A DNA stretch of 64,000 nt from JABCPE02 sp963516475 (GTDB taxonomy: Bacteria; Bacteroidota; Bacteroidia; Flavobacteriales; Weeksellaceae). The DNA is taken from NCBI GenBank assembly GCA_963516475.1, contig CAUQBR010000004.1:62001-126000 (forward strand). The letters run 5' to 3'. Positions within the stretch are counted from its first letter, which is position 1. Each line of letters opens with the position of its first letter. The position numbers and the translations under genes were made by a program. Under the pieces are notes generated by a model, which had not been told where the DNA came from, did no database searches, and saw only the letters and a program-made list of their open reading frames with translations. Of the stretch, positions 42,963-52,603 are shown piece by piece.

Positions 42963-44240
42963 ATGGCAAAACTAAAATCAAAAATCCACAGCGCCCTATC
43001 CCTTCTCTTCCCAAATAATAAAGCAGAATATCTTTTATTCGGCTCATTCGTGCTTGTTTATGGGTGTTTAGGAAGTATCATCGCACTGAGATACCGCATC
43101 ATTTTCGATGACCGTATTCCATGGGATGCTTATTTTAGTTTTGATAACCGAGCGATTATCATGACTGGCGGAGGTTTTGAACGGCATCCGCTGTCTATCT
43201 ATTTTTTTGATTTTTTACGGAATTTTGCACTTTTCGTTTCTGGCGGCGAAAAAAACGAGATTTTCAGACTGGTTTGGGCGTGGCTCAGCACCATTACTAT
43301 TAGTTTGACTTTAGTTCAGATTTATAAATATTTGACCAAGATCACTTTGATTTCTAATAAATCAGCATGGATTTTAACTGTTTTTTTTGCTTTTTTCTCC
43401 ACGAATATTCTTTTGTCTTTTACGCCCGAAACTTACACTTATTCGCTCCTTCTTCTGACCTTTTTTAATTATTATGCTGCAAGAAAAATCCAGCAGAAAC
43501 AGAGCATTCCTTTTTTCCCACTGATGCTCTCTGGCGTGGCGATTGGAGGGCTTACCATCACGAACATTGTCAAAACTTACATTCCTATTTTATTTGAAAA
43601 AAGACTTTTCCTGTCTTGGATAAAATTCTGGCAAGCAACTCTGAAAGTAGCCCTTTCCGCTGGAGTTTTTGTTCTATTGTTCCTAATGCGGATGGATTTT
43701 AATTTGAAACAAATTCTTACTAAAACCGATGAGCAGTACGAAAAGTTTTCCAGCTCAAAATCTGTGCCTTTCTGGGATATGGTAACCTCTTGGTTTTTAG
43801 GCGGTAACATACTATTCCCTGGGTTCATTATTAAAAACTATAACAACAAGAAAGGATTCGAATACAAAGCCCTTTTTATGGATGTTTACAAGTCTGACTG
43901 GCCTTATCTCTTTGTTGGGATTTTGCTCATATTGGTGATTTGGAGCATTATAAAAAACTTTAAAAACACTTATTTCCAGACACTTAAACTTTCGTTTTTA
44001 GTGGATATCATCATACACTGCGTCCTAAAATTCGGGCTTAATGTTGCCTATATCTATGGAGGACATTTCGTTTTTGTCTATCCGTTGTTCCTTGGCTGGC
44101 TGTTCCATTCTTACCAAAAACAGCCTAAGATCCTGAATTTCTTAGTTTCCGTCGTTCTTATTCTGTGTGTGTATTTGGCGACAAATAACATTTACAGAAT
44201 GAATGATTTTTTCATCTTTTTGGAAACTTATTATAAGTAA
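42963..44240 (+). CDS. DUF6080 membrane protein, probably GT-C-type glycosyltransferase
   Basis: A 425-residue polytopic membrane protein with about ten helices. The first extracytoplasmic loop has FDDRIPWDAYFSFDNRAI followed by RHPLS, an acidic motif in the position where GT-C glycosyltransferases carry their catalytic Asp; this and the helix pattern fit the DUF6080/GT-C group seen in flavobacteria. It may add sugars to lipids or proteins at the outer face of the inner membrane. No partner enzymes are adjacent. Confidence 0.78.
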   Translation: MAKLKSKIHSALSLLFPNNKAEYLLFGSFVLVYGCLGSIIALRYRIIFDDRIPWDAYFSFDNRAIIMTGGGFERHPLSIYFFDFLRNFALFVSGGEKNEIFRLVWAWLSTITISLTLVQIYKYLTKITLISNKSAWILTVFFAFFSTNILLSFTPETYTYSLLLLTFFNYYAARKIQQKQSIPFFPLMLSGVAIGGLTITNIVKTYIPILFEKRLFLSWIKFWQATLKVALSAGVFVLLFLMRMDFNLKQILTKTDEQYEKFSSSKSVPFWDMVTSWFLGGNILFPGFIIKNYNNKKGFEYKALFMDVYKSDWPYLFVGILLILVIWSIIKNFKNTYFQTLKLSFLVDIIIHCVLKFGLNVAYIYGGHFVFVYPLFLGWLFHSYQKQPKILNFLVSVVLILCVYLATNNIYRMNDFFIFLETYYK

Positions 44241-44361
44241 TTTTTCTATCTCTGATGATTTCTCTTTAAAAACTAAAATTTTTATCACTGAAAATCAATA
44301 CTTTACAAGAAACGAATAAACTTGGAAACTTTTTTATTTTTTTTTTGTTTCCTGGTTTTTA

Positions 44362-44369
44362 TATATTTG
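44362..44369 (+). promoter_or_regulatory. -7 promoter box for the efflux operon
   Basis: TATATTTG ends 21 bp before the tetR-family ATG at 44391. No clear palindromic operator is seen near it. Confidence 0.55.
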
Positions 44370-44390
44370 CAAAACAAAATCAGACAAAAT

Positions 44391-45014
44391 ATGAAAGACA
44401 CTATATTAGAAAAATCAAAGGAACTATTCCTTAGGAATGGCTTTAAGACCGTTGGGATGGATGATATTGCACAATCTCTTCATATTTCGAAAAAGACCAT
44501 TTATCAGTATTTTCCATCAAAAGAAGATTTAGTAAAGGCTACTCTGGATTATGTGTATAATCTGGCTTTCAGCAAAGTTGCAGAAATATCAGGAAAATGC
44601 GAAACTGCTATCCATGAGCATTTCAAAATCAAAGAATCAATAGATGGTATTTTAGGGAAGGATTTTGAAACTTCTCCTTGTTTCTTTCAGCTGAAAAAAT
44701 ATTACCCAGAGCTTTGTTATGATTTTGAAAAAAGACGCTGTAAGGATGTGAAAACCCACATCGAAAAAAACATAAGTGAGGGAATAAAACAAGGTGTCTA
44801 CCGAGAAAATTTGGATAAAACTTTTCTGGCCGTCCAGTTTATCGCAGGAAGTGATGCCATTGATTTGTATGAAGCATTCCCAGAAGAAATAGGAAAAAGT
44901 ATATCAATAAAAGAACATGATAACAAATTTTTAGAATTTTATCTAAGGTCAATCGTAACTCCAAAAGGTTTAGAAATAGTAGAAAATTTAATAAAAAAAG
45001 AAAATGAAATATAG
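44391..45014 (+). CDS. TetR/AcrR-family transcriptional regulator
   Basis: A 207-residue regulator with an N-terminal helix-turn-helix (SKELFLRNGFKTVGMDDIAQ, then HISKKTIYQYFPSKEDLVKA, about residues 7-48) and an all-helical ligand-binding C-terminal region. The start is MKDTILEKSKELF at 44391; the longer open frame would put a spurious hydrophobic N-terminus and would start before the promoter box. It is the first gene of tetR-tolC-MFP-RND and overlaps the next by 11 bp, so it probably represses its own operon. Confidence 0.92.
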   Translation: MKDTILEKSKELFLRNGFKTVGMDDIAQSLHISKKTIYQYFPSKEDLVKATLDYVYNLAFSKVAEISGKCETAIHEHFKIKESIDGILGKDFETSPCFFQLKKYYPELCYDFEKRRCKDVKTHIEKNISEGIKQGVYRENLDKTFLAVQFIAGSDAIDLYEAFPEEIGKSISIKEHDNKFLEFYLRSIVTPKGLEIVENLIKKENEI

Positions 45015-46305
45015 TTTATCAATAGCTTTGGCTCTACTGAGCTTCTTCCCAAAAGCGCAGGAAGAGCTGACGCTCAGCAAAGCGGTTAATTATGCCCTAG
45101 AGCATAAAGCAGAGGCTGTAAAAGCCAAATTAGAATACGAAAACGCAGAGTATCAGATAGAGCAAGTGCGCGCGGCTACACTTCCACAAGTGAATGTCAC
45201 AGGAAGTCTCACATACAACCCTATTCTGCAACAGTTGAGCTTCATGGGAAATCAAGTGAAAATAGGTAACCCATGGCAGACTTCGGCGGGAATTTCCGTT
45301 ACTCAGCAGTTATTCAACCAAAGTGTCTTCATCGGTCTAAAAGCAGCCAAAACCACTCGTGAGTTTTATGCTATCAATCAACAACTTACCAATGAAAATC
45401 TGATAGAAAAAGTAGCTACGGCTTACTATCAAGTTTATCAAACACAGCAGAAACTAAAAACTGTGGAAACCAACCTAAACAGCACCACTAAAACCAGAGA
45501 CATCATAGAAGGACTGTTCAAAAGTGGTCTTGCGAAAAAAATAGATTTAGATAGAACCAATGTAGCAGTGAACAACCTAAAAGCCTCTAAACAGCAGATT
45601 TTGGATGCGTTACAACTGCAAGAACATTCCCTGAAATTCATGATAGGAATGGACATCAATAAATCCATTGTGATGCCGGAGGACACCTTTGATGCTACGC
45701 CAGCACTTCTAGGAAATGAAGCAAGTGTGGAGAACAGAACAGAAATCAAAGTTATCAATAAACAGCTGGAACTTTTAGAGCTGGACAGAAAAGCCAAAAA
45801 AGCGGAATACTATCCTACTCTGGCGCTTTCAGGAAACTTTGGCTACACTGGAGTAGGACAAAAATTTCCTTGGTTTAGTAAAGATGAACACACATTCTAC
45901 TACAGTGCAGCGAGCATAGGGCTAAGTCTAAATATCCCTATTTTCAATGGATTTTCTACAAGAGCCAAACTTCGCCAAGCCGATGTAAACATCAGAAAAG
46001 CTGAAGTGGAAAAAAGAGAAGCAGAACTGGCAATCAGTCTAGACATAGAAAACGCTAAAACTCAGATTAACAATAGTTTAATCACTATTAACACTCAAAA
46101 AGAAAATGTAGATTTAGCGAAAAGTGTTCTAGAAAACACACAAAACAACTATAAATACGGGCTTTCTACACTTACTGATTTATTGGATGCAGAAAAAGCT
46201 TACGCAGATGCGCAAAACAACTATACCAACGCTCTGCTGGAATACAAAATAGCTGAAATAAAACTAATAAAATCAAGAGGAGAACTAAATACATTAACAA
46301 AATAA
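45004..46305 (+). CDS. TolC-family outer-membrane efflux protein
   Basis: A 433-residue outer-membrane channel subunit. Residues 1-18 are a signal peptide; two homologous halves follow, each with long coiled-coil helices rich in Ala, Asn and Lys (for example KLKTVETNLNSTTKTRDII and KTQINNSLITINTQKENVDL), and the beta strands of the barrel (NVTGSLTYNPILQQLSF, SLNIPIFNGFSTRAKLRQ). It overlaps the regulator by 11 bp and forms the exit duct of the pump encoded downstream. Confidence 0.93.
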   Translation: MKYSLSIALALLSFFPKAQEELTLSKAVNYALEHKAEAVKAKLEYENAEYQIEQVRAATLPQVNVTGSLTYNPILQQLSFMGNQVKIGNPWQTSAGISVTQQLFNQSVFIGLKAAKTTREFYAINQQLTNENLIEKVATAYYQVYQTQQKLKTVETNLNSTTKTRDIIEGLFKSGLAKKIDLDRTNVAVNNLKASKQQILDALQLQEHSLKFMIGMDINKSIVMPEDTFDATPALLGNEASVENRTEIKVINKQLELLELDRKAKKAEYYPTLALSGNFGYTGVGQKFPWFSKDEHTFYYSAASIGLSLNIPIFNGFSTRAKLRQADVNIRKAEVEKREAELAISLDIENAKTQINNSLITINTQKENVDLAKSVLENTQNNYKYGLSTLTDLLDAEKAYADAQNNYTNALLEYKIAEIKLIKSRGELNTLTK

Positions 46306-46323
46306 ATTTAAATAAAAATAAAA

Positions 46324-47382
46324 ATGAAAAAAACAATCATAACAATCGCTTTAATCGGAGCTTCAATCGCTGGAATTGTCTTCGTTTTAAATAAAAATAA
46401 AGAAAAAAGTGAGCAGGCAACAGCCATCGTAGCAGAGAAAAACGCCAATGTAGCCGTAAGAGCGGACATCGTAGATTTCAGAAGCGTGAATACTCAATAC
46501 GAAGCCAACGGAACTTTCCAAGCGAAGCAGGAAGTCGCTCTTTCCGCTGAAACTCAGGGGCGTGTGATTCGTGTTTTAGTAAACGAAGGAAGCCGTGTGG
46601 GCGCTGGGCAGGTTCTTGCCATCATCAAAGGCGAGCAGCAGAATGTAAATGTACAAAATGCACAGGCAGTCTATAACAACGCCCTAGCTGAAGTAAAGCG
46701 TTTCGAAAGTGCTTACGCTTCAGGAGGTGTGACTAAACAGCAGCTTGACCAAGTTCGCCTCCAAGCACAAACTGCTAAAAACAGCCTTCAAAGCGCACAG
46801 CTTAGCGCTTCTGATGTGAATGTAAGAGCTTCGTTTTCAGGAATTATTAACAAGAAAAATATAGAGCCAGGTTCTTTCGTGGCGCCAGGGCAGGCTTTAT
46901 TTGAAATTGTAAATATCGGCTCACTTAAATTAGAAGTAAAAGTAGATGAAAAACACATCGGTTCTGTGAAAGTAGGACAGACTGTGGAGGTTTCTTCTTC
47001 AGTTTATCCAGATGAAAAATATTCTGGAGTGGTTACCTTCGTAGCTCCAAAGGCCGATGCCAGCCTAAATTTCCCAGTAGAAGTGGAAATTAAAAACAAT
47101 ACCAATAACACCCTAAAAGCGGGAATGTACGGAACGGCATATTTCGGAGAGAAAGAAAACAGCCAAGTTCTGACCGTGCCGAGAACAGCCTTTGTGGGAA
47201 GTGTGAGTTCTAACCAAGTTTATGTCATCAGAAATGGAAAAGCAGAGCTGAAAACCATCACCTCAGGAAGAAACTTCGGAGATTATATAGAAGTGCTTTC
47301 TGGACTATCCAAAGGCGACCAAGTAGTAACCACTGGACAAGTCAATCTTTCAGACCTGACTCCAGTAGAAATCATCAAATAA
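46324..47382 (+). CDS. RND efflux periplasmic adaptor subunit (MFP)
   Basis: A 352-residue membrane fusion protein with an N-terminal membrane anchor (about 5-25). It shows the lipoyl-like halves (RVIRVLVNEGSRVGAGQVLA and NVRASFSGIINKKNIEPGSF), the short helical hairpin between them and the barrel domain (AGMYGTAYF). It connects the inner-membrane pump to the TolC duct. It is 18 bp downstream of the TolC gene. Confidence 0.94.
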   Translation: MKKTIITIALIGASIAGIVFVLNKNKEKSEQATAIVAEKNANVAVRADIVDFRSVNTQYEANGTFQAKQEVALSAETQGRVIRVLVNEGSRVGAGQVLAIIKGEQQNVNVQNAQAVYNNALAEVKRFESAYASGGVTKQQLDQVRLQAQTAKNSLQSAQLSASDVNVRASFSGIINKKNIEPGSFVAPGQALFEIVNIGSLKLEVKVDEKHIGSVKVGQTVEVSSSVYPDEKYSGVVTFVAPKADASLNFPVEVEIKNNTNNTLKAGMYGTAYFGEKENSQVLTVPRTAFVGSVSSNQVYVIRNGKAELKTITSGRNFGDYIEVLSGLSKGDQVVTTGQVNLSDLTPVEIIK

Positions 47383-47393
47383 ATTAGAAAATT

Positions 47394-50300
47394 ATGAATT
47401 TACCTGAAATATCCATAAAGCGTCCGAGTATCATCCTCGTTCTCTTTATTATCCTTACCTTGGGAGGGATTTTCTCTTACAGCCTTCTTGGCTATGAGCT
47501 TATCCCAAAAATGGAGACCAACACCATCACTGTGCAGACAGTTTACCCTGGTGCCTCGCCTTCTGAGGTGGAAAATACCGTGACCAAAAAAATAGAGAAT
47601 GCGGTATCTTCTATGGAAAATGTTAAAAAAATAGAAGCTAAATCCTTTGAGAGTTTGTCCCTAGTGGTCATTACCCTAAATACAGGAGCAGATGTAAACT
47701 ACCTGATGACCGATGCCCAAAGGAAAATAAACGCCATCGTCAGCCAGTTGCCAGATGATGCCAAAACACCATCTTTGAATAAATTCTCACTAGATGATGT
47801 GCCTATTATGAACCTTTCGGTGACTTCCAAAATGTCTGAAAAAGAACTTTATGATCTTTTAGACAAAAAAATCCAGCCTATTTTTTCCCGTGTTAATGGA
47901 GTTGCACAGGTGACTATGGTGGGTGGTCAGGAGAAAGAAATCCAAGTGAACATTCACCCTGAAAAATTAGAAGGCTACGGGCTGTCTATCGCTCAGGTTC
48001 AGCAGGTTATCGCAGCATCCAACTTGGATTTCCCAACAGGAAACGCGAAAACGAGAGAAAAACAGACCATCATCCGTCTAATGGGTAAAATAGGTTCTGT
48101 AGAAGAGATGAGAAGGCTGCCTATCACTACGCCTTCTGGAATGATGATTCGCCTTGGAGATATCGCAGATATACAGGATGGCGAAAAAGATGTAGAAAAA
48201 ATCGCGAGAATCAACCAAAAAAATACCATTCTACTACAGGTTACCAAGCAGTCTGATGCTAATGCCGTAGAGGTGAGTGAAGCCATCAAAAACACTATAA
48301 AAACCGTAGAAAAAGACTACGAAAAACAAGGAATAAAAATAGAAATAGCGAATGACACTACAGATTACACGCTGAATGCTGCGAATAATGTGATTTTTGA
48401 CTTGTTCTTAGCTATCGCTTTGGTAGGGTTCATCATGCTGTTCTTCTTACATAGTTTGAGAAATGCAGTGATTACGATGGTGGCAATTCCTCTTTCATTG
48501 ATTGCTACTTTCATCGGACTATATTTCATGGGATACACGCTTAATCTGATGTCCTTACTTGGGCTTTCATTGGTGGTAGGTATCTTGGTGGATGATGCCA
48601 TCGTGGTTATCGAGAACATTCACCGCCATATGGAGATGGGTAAAAACAAAGTCCGCGCAGCTTATGATGGAGCTTCCGAGATTGGATTTACCGTTACGGC
48701 GATTACTTTGGTTATCGTGGTGGTATTCCTTCCGATTGCTATGGCTACGGGACTTGTAGCGGATATCTTGGTGCAGTTCTGCGTTACGGTAATGATTTCT
48801 ACAATGTTATCTTTATTAGTATCCTTTACTATCGTGCCTTGGCTGTTCTCTAGAGTAGGAAAACTAGAACATATCAACGAAAATTCTTTCTTTGGAAAAA
48901 TGATTTTCGGTTTTGAAAATATGCTGAACAACTTTACCCAAAGCATTGGTAATTTGCTAAAATGGGCATTGCAATCAGTAAAAACAAAGCTGATAACACT
49001 GGGAGTTACTTTAGTTCTGTTCTTGGTTTCTACCATTGGTTTGTTTTCAATGGGCTACATCGGAGTGGATTTCTTCCCGAAAAGTGACAAAGGCGAGTTT
49101 TTGGTTCAGTTTGAATTAGAAAAAGATGCCTCTATCGAGAAAACCAACAAACTCACTCAGCAGGCGGAGCAGTACATCAGCGGGATTCCTGATGTAGAAA
49201 AAATCATCACCACAGTAGGAAAAGCTGATGACGGGATGGCTTCCACTTCTGGAACGAAATACAAATCTCAAATCCAAGTTTTCTTGAAAAAAGATGGCAG
49301 TGTCAAAGAAAGTTCTGACATCTATTCAGCTAAACTAAAAAGAGAATTGGAGAAAAAAATCATCGGAGCAAAAATAAAAATCGTTCAGATGGGACTAATT
49401 GGCGCGGAGCAGTCGCCTATTAACCTAACTATAACAGCAACTGACCTGAAAGATGCCTTGGAATTTGCAAAACAAGCAGCGAAACAACTGGAAAAAATCC
49501 CAGGAGCTTCCGAGGTGAAACTTTCCTCCGAAGATGGTAACCCAGAAATCAATGTAAAAGTAGATAGAGAAAAAATGACTTCTCTCGGGCTGAACATCGC
49601 TTCTGTGGGACAAACGATGCAGATTGCCTTCTCTGGAAACACAGATTCTAAATATCGTGCTGGAGAGTATGAATATGATATCAACATCAGATATGATGAA
49701 ATCGGGAGAGCTTCCATCGATGATGTTAAAAACTTGAAATTTGTAAATGCTGCTGGACAAGTAGTTCGTTTGGAGCAGTTTGCAGACATCAGCTACGGTT
49801 CTGGGCCTTCACTATTAGAAAGAAGAGATAAAACACCTTCTGTATCTGTCCAAGCAAAAGCTATCGGAAGACCTGCGGGAACCATCGCAGCTGAATGGGA
49901 ACAGCAGCTCTCTAAAATCCAGAGAAAAGCTGGTGTAGAATACAGATGGGGAGGAAACATGGAAAACCAGCAGGAAGGTTTCGGTACATTAGGATTTGCT
50001 TTATTAGCGGCTATTGTCCTTATGTATTTGGTGATGGTGGCTCTGTATGACAGCTTTGCTACGCCGTTCATCGTCATTTTCTCTGTTCCGCTTTCGTTCA
50101 TTGGAGCTTTACTCCTAATGGCACTCACGAACCAGACACTGAATGTCTTCACTATCTTGGGGATTATCATGCTCATCGGTCTCGTTGCGAAAAACGCCAT
50201 CATGCTTGTGGATTTTGCCAACAATAGAAAGGCGGTGGGAGACAGCACCTTTGATGCTCTGGTAGCAGCCAACCAAGCTCGTCTTCGTCCTATCCTGATG

Positions 50301-50570
50301 ACTACCATCGCCATGGTAGCAGGGATGATACCTATTGCGATAGCATCTGGAGATGGTGCAGACATGAACCGAGGAGTAGCGATCGTAATCATCGGAGGTC
50401 TGATGTCCTCACTATTCCTTACACTGATAGTGATTCCTGTGGTGTATTCTATCTTTGACAGCCTTGAAAGAAGGTTTAGCAAAGGAGAAAAAACAGATTA
50501 CGCCAAAGAAATGGTCGCAGACTATGAGGCAAATGCTGATTTCAAAGATGAATTTGCTTCGAAACAATAA
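47394..50570 (+). CDS. RND efflux transporter permease (AcrB/HAE1-like)
   Basis: A 1058-residue inner-membrane pump. The pattern of 12 membrane helices, with two large periplasmic loops after helices 1 and 7, is clear. Motif D-like segment GLSLVVGILVDDAIVVIENIHR holds the paired Asp residues in helix 4 used for proton relay, and GLVAKNAIMLVDFANN is the matching segment in helix 10. The C-terminal tail is acidic. It probably exports hydrophobic drugs, dyes or detergents; substrates cannot be told from sequence. Last gene of the operon. Confidence 0.95.
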   Translation: MNLPEISIKRPSIILVLFIILTLGGIFSYSLLGYELIPKMETNTITVQTVYPGASPSEVENTVTKKIENAVSSMENVKKIEAKSFESLSLVVITLNTGADVNYLMTDAQRKINAIVSQLPDDAKTPSLNKFSLDDVPIMNLSVTSKMSEKELYDLLDKKIQPIFSRVNGVAQVTMVGGQEKEIQVNIHPEKLEGYGLSIAQVQQVIAASNLDFPTGNAKTREKQTIIRLMGKIGSVEEMRRLPITTPSGMMIRLGDIADIQDGEKDVEKIARINQKNTILLQVTKQSDANAVEVSEAIKNTIKTVEKDYEKQGIKIEIANDTTDYTLNAANNVIFDLFLAIALVGFIMLFFLHSLRNAVITMVAIPLSLIATFIGLYFMGYTLNLMSLLGLSLVVGILVDDAIVVIENIHRHMEMGKNKVRAAYDGASEIGFTVTAITLVIVVVFLPIAMATGLVADILVQFCVTVMISTMLSLLVSFTIVPWLFSRVGKLEHINENSFFGKMIFGFENMLNNFTQSIGNLLKWALQSVKTKLITLGVTLVLFLVSTIGLFSMGYIGVDFFPKSDKGEFLVQFELEKDASIEKTNKLTQQAEQYISGIPDVEKIITTVGKADDGMASTSGTKYKSQIQVFLKKDGSVKESSDIYSAKLKRELEKKIIGAKIKIVQMGLIGAEQSPINLTITATDLKDALEFAKQAAKQLEKIPGASEVKLSSEDGNPEINVKVDREKMTSLGLNIASVGQTMQIAFSGNTDSKYRAGEYEYDINIRYDEIGRASIDDVKNLKFVNAAGQVVRLEQFADISYGSGPSLLERRDKTPSVSVQAKAIGRPAGTIAAEWEQQLSKIQRKAGVEYRWGGNMENQQEGFGTLGFALLAAIVLMYLVMVALYDSFATPFIVIFSVPLSFIGALLLMALTNQTLNVFTILGIIMLIGLVAKNAIMLVDFANNRKAVGDSTFDALVAANQARLRPILMTTIAMVAGMIPIAIASGDGADMNRGVAIVIIGGLMSSLFLTLIVIPVVYSIFDSLERRFSKGEKTDYAKEMVADYEANADFKDEFASKQ

Positions 50571-50588
50571 TTAATATTTTTTTCATTT

Positions 50589-50626
50589 TCCCTTCAAAGT
50601 TTAGCTTTGGAGGGATTTTTATTTAT
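50589..50626 (+). terminator. terminator of the efflux operon
   Basis: An 11-position stem (TCCCTTCAAAG / CTTTGGAGGGA, one G-U wobble) with a 5-base loop and a T-rich tail, 18 bp past the RND stop. Confidence 0.85.
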
Positions 50627-50675
50627 ATTTTTGAGAAAGATGATTTATTTTTTCTTTTTAACAAAGCAAAAAAAC

Positions 50676-50683
50676 TAAATTTG
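50676..50683 (+). promoter_or_regulatory. -7 promoter box for the LptF/G gene
   Basis: TAAATTTG ends 15 bp before the ATG at 50699. It also overlaps the TTG at 50681, which rules that codon out as a start. Confidence 0.6.
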
Positions 50684-50698
50684 CGAATATTTTGTAAT

Positions 50699-51793
50699 AT
50701 GAAAATCATAGACCGCTATATTATTAAAAAATATTTGGGAACGCTGGGCTTTATGCTGGCACTGTTATCTATCATTGTAGTAATTATAGATGTACAGTCC
50801 AAAGCTCCCAGAATAGAAGGAAACGGCTTCACTGTGGGATATTTCCTGCTTCATTTTTATCCATTTTGGGTAGTCTATTTGGTGATTACCTTTATGTCTA
50901 TTTTGGTTTTCGTTTCCATTATTTTCTTCACTTCACAGATGGCTAACAATACCGAAATTGTAGCTGTTCTCAGTAGTGGCGCTAGTTTTCATAGATTTTC
51001 GCGCCCATATTTTTATGTAGGAATTTTTCTGATGCTCCTCACCCTTGCTACCAATCATTTTATTCTTCCTTGGGCAAACGGAAAGAAAAACGAACTCATC
51101 ATTTACACCTATAATAGCAGTAACAAGAATAAATATATAGACATCACGACCATATCTGCACAGCTTTCGCAGACGGAATATATTTTTATCAACAGCTACC
51201 ACCAGCTTAACCAAAGAGGCTCTGGCTACAAGTATCAAAAATTTGACAAAAAAGGGAAAATGGTCTATCAGCTCATTGCTACAGATGTGGCTTGGGACAA
51301 GAAAGACAAACTCTTCCGCCTAAGTAATTACCTCGAAAAAACCATCAATCCTGATGACACGGAAACACTAAACAGCGGTAACGAAAAGACCCAAAGTTTC
51401 GGGCTCTCGCCAGAGGAATTATTCCCAAATGACCTAGAAGCGGAGAACAAAAACACACCCGACCTCATAAAATTCATCGAGAGAGAAAAAATAAAAGGCA
51501 ACAGCAACCTCAACACCTATCTAAACGAACTCCACCAGCGCACCTCTATGCCTGTGTCTATTTTCATTTTGTCTATTCTGGCATTGTCGCTTTCTTCTCA
51601 AAAACGAAGAGGAGGAATTGGACAGAATCTGGCTGTGGGTATCTCGCTGGCTTTCACATTCATCTTCTCCTTTGAGGTACTGAAGGTTCTTTCTTCTAAT
51701 CAAAGCCTTCCGCCGCTCCTTGCCATGTGGATTCCAAACATCATTTTCGGAGCTGTGGCTATACATTTGTATAGAAAAAGAGCAAATGAATAA
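50699..51793 (+). CDS. LptF/LptG-family LPS export permease
   Basis: A 364-residue YjgP/YjgQ-family membrane subunit of the LptB2FG exporter that extracts LPS from the inner membrane. Three helices at the N-terminus (about 12-34, 55-77, 100-120), a periplasmic beta-jellyroll region (about 125-265) and three helices at the C-terminus match the family. Only one LptF/G gene is here and no lptB; the partner must be elsewhere. Its stop is followed directly by the stop of convergent birA. Confidence 0.9.
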   Translation: MKIIDRYIIKKYLGTLGFMLALLSIIVVIIDVQSKAPRIEGNGFTVGYFLLHFYPFWVVYLVITFMSILVFVSIIFFTSQMANNTEIVAVLSSGASFHRFSRPYFYVGIFLMLLTLATNHFILPWANGKKNELIIYTYNSSNKNKYIDITTISAQLSQTEYIFINSYHQLNQRGSGYKYQKFDKKGKMVYQLIATDVAWDKKDKLFRLSNYLEKTINPDDTETLNSGNEKTQSFGLSPEELFPNDLEAENKNTPDLIKFIEREKIKGNSNLNTYLNELHQRTSMPVSIFILSILALSLSSQKRRGGIGQNLAVGISLAFTFIFSFEVLKVLSSNQSLPPLLAMWIPNIIFGAVAIHLYRKRANE

Positions 51794-52513
51794 TCAGTAG
51801 AGCAGTTTTATTTCTTTATGATAAAACCCTTTCAAACCTTCATTTTCGAGGTCTATCCATAGATAACCTTGTTCATCTACTTTTTTGATTATGCCATTTT
51901 GTCTTATTCTGTCAATTTCAAAAACAGAGACCTCATCTTTTTTAAATAAAAAATGATGATATTGGTCTAATATTTCTTCCGAAGAAAGAGGCTCGAAAAC
52001 TTTTTCTAAAAAAAATGCGTGCATTTCTTTTGTCCAGTTTTCTAAATCAAATTCCTTTTTCGTTTGGGTAAAAATAGAGCCTGCTTTTGGGAGATTTTGG
52101 AAATTTCGCTGCAAAAGATTTAGTCCTATACCGACTATAAAGTATACATTATTCCCAATCTTCTTTTTCTCAATGAGCATTCCTGACACCTTTTTGTGAT
52201 GGATGATGATATCATTAGGCCACTTGACTTCTACTTTTATTTCTGTCTTTTTGGCAATAAAATCGCGTAAAATGTTTGCGGTATGGAAATTGAATAAGTT
52301 ATCCGACTGCGAAACTTCATTTTGCAGCAAAGCCATAGAAAAAGCCAAATTTTGGTTCGGTGCCGTATCCCAAGTGTTGCCATACTGCCCTCTTCCTTTA
52401 GTTTGGTCAAAGGTGTAGAGTGTCAGTTCCCTGATGCCATCATGGCTTTTTAGCAAGTTGATAATCTCATCATTAGTAGATGAGCACTGCTGAATATAAA
52501 ATAATGTATCCAC
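51794..52513 (-). CDS. birA: biotin--[acetyl-CoA-carboxylase] ligase
   Basis: A 239-residue BirA without the N-terminal DNA-binding domain, so a ligase only, which attaches biotin to the carboxyl-carrier protein. The biotinyl-AMP loop appears as TKGRGQYGNTWDTA in place of GRGRxGR, and KWPNDIIIHHKKVSGMLIE is the catalytic Lys region. The start is GTG at 52513; the codons upstream are GAA, TAT, ATT, then TAA, and no ATG is in frame. It ends flush against the LptF/G gene. Confidence 0.9.
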   Translation of the reverse strand: MDTLFYIQQCSSTNDEIINLLKSHDGIRELTLYTFDQTKGRGQYGNTWDTAPNQNLAFSMALLQNEVSQSDNLFNFHTANILRDFIAKKTEIKVEVKWPNDIIIHHKKVSGMLIEKKKIGNNVYFIVGIGLNLLQRNFQNLPKAGSIFTQTKKEFDLENWTKEMHAFFLEKVFEPLSSEEILDQYHHFLFKKDEVSVFEIDRIRQNGIIKKVDEQGYLWIDLENEGLKGFYHKEIKLLY

Positions 52514-52550
52514 TTCATAAATTTATGACGGATAAATATAAAAATATTTC

Positions 52551-52580
52551 TTTGATTTAAAGTAAAAAAGAATAAATTTG
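52551..52580 (+). promoter_or_regulatory. full Bacteroidota promoter for rsfS-ftsH
   Basis: TTTG (52551-52554) and TAAATTTG (52573-52580) are separated by 18 bp, the canonical arrangement of the -33 and -7 elements. The -7 box ends 23 bp before the rsfS ATG. This is the best-formed promoter of the window. Confidence 0.75.
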
Positions 52581-52603
52581 CAACTAATACAATATATATC
52601 TAA

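Noticed and set aside
49793..50482. A 229-codon open frame opposite the RND pump gene
   Set aside because: Antisense shadow with no recognisable protein features.
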